A stretch of DNA of 7,839 nucleotides from Sulfurospirillum sp. UBA6810 (GTDB taxonomy: Bacteria; Campylobacterota; Campylobacteria; Campylobacterales; Sulfurospirillaceae), in the NCBI GenBank assembly GCA_002469305.1, contig DKEY01000022.1:7622-15460 (forward strand), read 5' to 3'. This document shows positions 5,353 through 7,839 of this stretch, piece after piece. Numbering within the stretch: position 1 is the first letter of the stretch; each line of letters starts with the position of its first letter. The translations under genes and the position numbers were made by a program. A model generated the notes under the pieces. The model searched no databases. It was not told the DNA's origin and worked only from the letters and a program-made list of their open reading frames with translations.

Positions 5353-7839
5353 GCCGATAACTTCTACACCCTCAAGTTTTTCGATTTCTGAACAGATGGA
5401 GGGGTCAATGTTGATATAAGTACTCATCTTTACATCTACGAGCTTAGAACTAATCACAAGCTCAACGGATGAGCGACCATGTTTATTTCTCACCAACTCA
5501 TATAACTGTTCTAAAACATCATAATTATCACTCAGTTCTAAACGGATAATCGTCGGTGGAAGCTCAACTTCCTCTACCTTTGTCACCCTATTTTCGATTG
5601 AAGCTTTGTTGTGTTTGTTTTTCTTGGCTTCATCCAAAGTAAAAACACCCTTACAAGAGACTTTTCTATTTTCTTCCTCTTTTGTTATCTCTAAAGCAAA
5701 ACCGATAGGTTTGTCTAGATTGAGACTGTTTAATTTTTCAAGCTGTTTTTCAAAAACCATAAAGTCTAAGTTGCCATGTAAATCTAGCGCACTTACAAAG
5801 CCATATGGTTTTCCTTTTTTACTTCTTTTTTCATCAATTTTATCAACTTTTCCTATGAAAAAGACTTTTCCATTTTCGATACTTTGGAGTTCACTAGATT
5901 TAGTATGAGGCACTTCGTTGATCTCTTCTTTTAACTCTTCAAGTATCTTCGTTTTATCTTTTTCTTTGTTAAGCTCTTCTAGGGAGAGGGCTTCTTTACA
6001 AGTAAGTTTAACCCCTGTATCATCTCTTTTTATCTCTATCAAAAAGCCTGTTGGATTCTCCAAATTCATATTTTGAAGTTTTTCTAAGATACTGGCAAAA
6101 ACCATAAACTCCATATTTCCATGAAAGTCCATCAAATTGACTATACCAAATTTATTGCCTTTTTTGCTTATCTTCTCTGTAACACTCTCTACCTTACCTA
6201 TGAAAAGTTTTTTTCCATTGTTTATGTTTTCTATATCGGAGGAGAGTGTATGAGGGATTGATTCTATGAGGTCTCTAAATTCATCTAAAGGATGTCCGGA
6301 GATATAAAAACCTACGATATCTTTTTCAAGTTCTAAGAGTCTTTTTAATTCAAACTCTGGTGAATTGTCTATATTGACACTCACTGTTGTCATCTCTTCT
6401 TCACCACCAAAGAGTGAGCCTACTGCATCTTTTTTCATCCTCGCACAGTTTGAACCAGCTTCTACAATAGTCTCTATGTTTTCTAAAAGTGCACGACGAG
6501 AAAAACCAAAATCATCAAAAGAACCTGATTTTATGAGAGATTCTATAACTTTTTTATTGACTTTTGAAGTATCAATTCGAGAGATAAAATCGCTGATATC
6601 TTTAAACTCTCCCTCGCTTCTCGCTTCTAGGATTTTTGAGATTGCTGAACTCCCTGCACCTTTTACAGCACCTAGTCCAAAGAGGATAGCTTCTTTTCCC
6701 TCATCATTTTTGATAGCAGAAAATTCAATCAAACTTTTGTTTACAGAAGGCGGCATCAACTCAAGCTTTAATCTTTTTACCTCATCAATATACTTTACTA
6801 CTTTATCTGTATTATCTTGTTCACTTGTTAAAAGAGCGGCCATAAACTCTTGTGGATAGTATGTTTTGAGATATGCTGTTTGAAAGGTTATCATCGCATA
6901 CGCTGCTGAATGTGACTTGTTAAAACCATAACCCGCAAACTTTTCAATCAAATCAAAAAGTTGTGAAGCATTTTTAGGGTCAAATCCCAAGTTTGCAGCA
7001 CGCTCACTAAACTCTTTGTTATACTCTGCCATCAAATCAGCTTTTTTCTTACCCATCGCACGACGAATGATATCTGATTCACCAAGGCTAAATCCACCGA
7101 TAGTTTGTACTATCTGCATAACTTGTTCTTGATAAACGATAACCCCGTATGTAGGCTCAAGTATAGGTTTGAGTGGTTCTGTAAATTCATCAAAAAAGTA
7201 ATTTATCTCTTGGATTCCATGCTTACGCTCGATAAAATCATCAAGCATGCCTGATTCCATAGGACCTGGTCTATAAAGAGCAAGTACCGCGACTAAATCC
7301 TCAAAACCACTTGGCTTTAGTCTTTCATTGAGTGATTGCATACCGCTTGATTCTATCTGGAATAATCCCACTGTATGTCCACTTTGTATAAGCTCATATA
7401 CTTTAGGGTCATCCATATCTATGGCATTGAAGTTTATCTCTTTGTCATATCTTCTTTTGATAAGTTTTAGTGCATTATCGATAACAGTCAAAGTTTTAAG
7501 CCCCAAGAAGTCGAACTTTATCAAATCCACATCTTCAAGGTAATTGAGCGAATACTGTGTTACAAGATGCTCTTCACCTGAGGGTTTATACAAAGGTGTT
7601 TTATGCCATAGTTCTTCATCGCTTATCACAACACCAGCAGCATGCATACCAGAGTTTCTATTAAGTCCTTCAAGAGCAAGAGCAAACTTCCAAACCCTTG
7701 CGATACGAGGGTCTTGTGCTATCCAATCCCTAAGCTTTTCCTCTTTTTGAAAAGCCCCTGGTTTAAAGCCCTCTTCTCCCTCAACACCTTTTCCATTGAG
7801 TGTAATGCCAAGCTCATCAGGGATGAGTTTTGCCATCTT
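5350..7839 (-). CDS. dnaE: DNA polymerase III alpha subunit DnaE, C-terminal about two-thirds (5' end outside window), with tandem OB folds
   Basis: The frame is open to the right edge; the ATG at 7836 is internal, within the conserved KLIPDELGITL region. Residues below are counted from that Met. DnaE is the replicative polymerase catalytic subunit. Visible parts: end of palm and fingers (GMHAAGVVIS 63-72; IKFDFLGLKTL 106-116 with Asp109, equivalent to the third catalytic Asp of E. coli; RPGPMESGMLDDFI 189-202; EPTYGVIVYQEQVMQI 227-242; RRAMGKKK 258-265; FAGYGFNKSHSAAYA 300-314), the HhH region (about 363-455), a clamp-binding-like SLFGG (474-478), VGFYISGHPLDEF (508-520), two OB folds (about 527-622 and 642-737), and a C-terminal tau-interaction-like domain (about 757-828). 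The PHP domain and first two catalytic aspartates are off-window. From the KLIP motif onward it is roughly 130 residues longer than the E. coli enzyme, mostly because of the second OB copy. Confidence 0.97.
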   Translation of the reverse strand, partial: KMAKLIPDELGITLNGKGVEGEEGFKPGAFQKEEKLRDWIAQDPRIARVWKFALALEGLNRNSGMHAAGVVISDEELWHKTPLYKPSGEEHLVTQYSLNYLEDVDLIKFDFLGLKTLTVIDNALKLIKRRYDKEINFNAIDMDDPKVYELIQSGHTVGLFQIESSGMQSLNERLKPSGFEDLVAVLALYRPGPMESGMLDDFIERKHGIQEINYFFDEFTEPLKPILEPTYGVIVYQEQVMQIVQTIGGFSLGESDIIRRAMGKKKADLMAEYNKEFSERAANLGFDPKNASQLFDLIEKFAGYGFNKSHSAAYAMITFQTAYLKTYYPQEFMAALLTSEQDNTDKVVKYIDEVKRLKLELMPPSVNKSLIEFSAIKNDEGKEAILFGLGAVKGAGSSAISKILEARSEGEFKDISDFISRIDTSKVNKKVIESLIKSGSFDDFGFSRRALLENIETIVEAGSNCARMKKDAVGSLFGGEEEMTTVSVNIDNSPEFELKRLLELEKDIVGFYISGHPLDEFRDLIESIPHTLSSDIENINNGKKLFIGKVESVTEKISKKGNKFGIVNLMDFHGNMEFMVFASILEKLQNMNLENPTGFLIEIKRDDTGVKLTCKEALSLEELNKEKDKTKILEELKEEINEVPHTKSSELQSIENGKVFFIGKVDKIDEKRSKKGKPYGFVSALDLHGNLDFMVFEKQLEKLNSLNLDKPIGFALEITKEEENRKVSCKGVFTLDEAKKNKHNKASIENRVTKVEEVELPPTIIRLELSDNYDVLEQLYELVRNKHGRSSVELVISSKLVDVKMSTYINIDPSICSEIEKLEGVEVIG
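5626..5913 (-). repeat. OB-fold copy 2 in dnaE (residues 642-737)
   Basis: This segment encodes VPHTKSS..., GKVFFIGKV, RSKKGKPYGFV, DLHGNLDFMVF and VSCKGVFTLDEA. It follows copy 1 through a charged linker (623-641, KDKTKILEELKEEINE). The repeat includes the PHTxSS lead-in as well as the OB core, so the whole 115-residue unit was duplicated in frame. The duplication looks old: the protein repeat is clear, but the DNA has diverged and no frame damage is seen. Confidence 0.88.
5971..6258 (-). repeat. OB-fold copy 1 in dnaE (residues 527-622)
   Basis: This segment encodes IPHTLSS..., GKKLFIGKV, ISKKGNKFGIV, DFHGNMEFMVF and LTCKEALSLEEL. It sits just after the SGHPLDEF motif, where the single OB domain of other DnaE proteins lies, so it is the positional equivalent of the normal domain. 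It aligns without gaps to copy 2 at an offset of 115 residues, with 46 of 96 residues identical. Confidence 0.88.

Noticed and set aside
6365..6859. Open frame of 164 codons on the plus strand
   Set aside because: It is antisense to conserved DnaE coding sequence and Ser/Leu/Phe-rich, as expected for a shadow of a lysine- and glutamate-rich gene.
7834..7836. ATG (minus strand) as the start of dnaE
   Set aside because: It lies inside the conserved KLIPDELGITL region of the polymerase; the preceding codon is open and the PHP and palm N-terminal parts must lie beyond the right edge.

Overview
The window is AT-rich, tightly packed bacterial DNA. Gene content and protein style (a low-GC dnaE, a DUF1538/PII-like/CBS cluster, an LpxH-like phosphoesterase beside a patatin, and a SulP carrier) point to a Campylobacterota (epsilonproteobacterial) genome, probably a Sulfurimonas/Sulfuricurvum/Sulfurovum-like chemolithotroph. 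This placement comes from recognising protein families, not from a database search. There are no RNA genes, insertion sequences, CRISPR arrays or phage genes, and no gene-free stretch longer than about 140 bases.

Layout from left to right. (1) A rightward operon runs from the left edge to 2018: the 3' part of a two-domain DUF1538 membrane protein, a short PII-like protein whose ATG overlaps the DUF1538 stop, and a stand-alone CBS-pair protein one base after the PII-like stop. Together they look like a membrane transporter with two soluble, probably nucleotide-sensing, regulators. (2) A leftward pair, 3506 to 2021, holds a calcineurin-like phosphoesterase of the LpxH type and a patatin-like lipid hydrolase whose reading frames overlap by 11 bases, suggesting a lipid or envelope unit. 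(3) A 139-base divergent intergenic region carries a near-consensus sigma-70 promoter for the next gene. (4) A rightward SulP anion carrier with a C-terminal STAS domain follows; its real start is the ATG at 3646. (5) The leftward dnaE (DNA polymerase III alpha subunit) runs from the right edge to 5350. Its N-terminal part, with the PHP domain and the first two catalytic aspartates, lies outside the window.

Both convergent gene ends (2018/2021 and 5340/5350) are nearly touching. Each is spanned by a similar small hairpin that contains stop codons and probably serves as a terminator.

The two most interesting observations are: (a) the DnaE fragment carries two tandem OB-fold domains, a gapless 115-residue-period duplication with 46 of 96 aligned residues identical, where the E. 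coli enzyme has one; and (b) the DUF1538 / PII-like / CBS operon looks like a little-characterised regulated ion-transport system.
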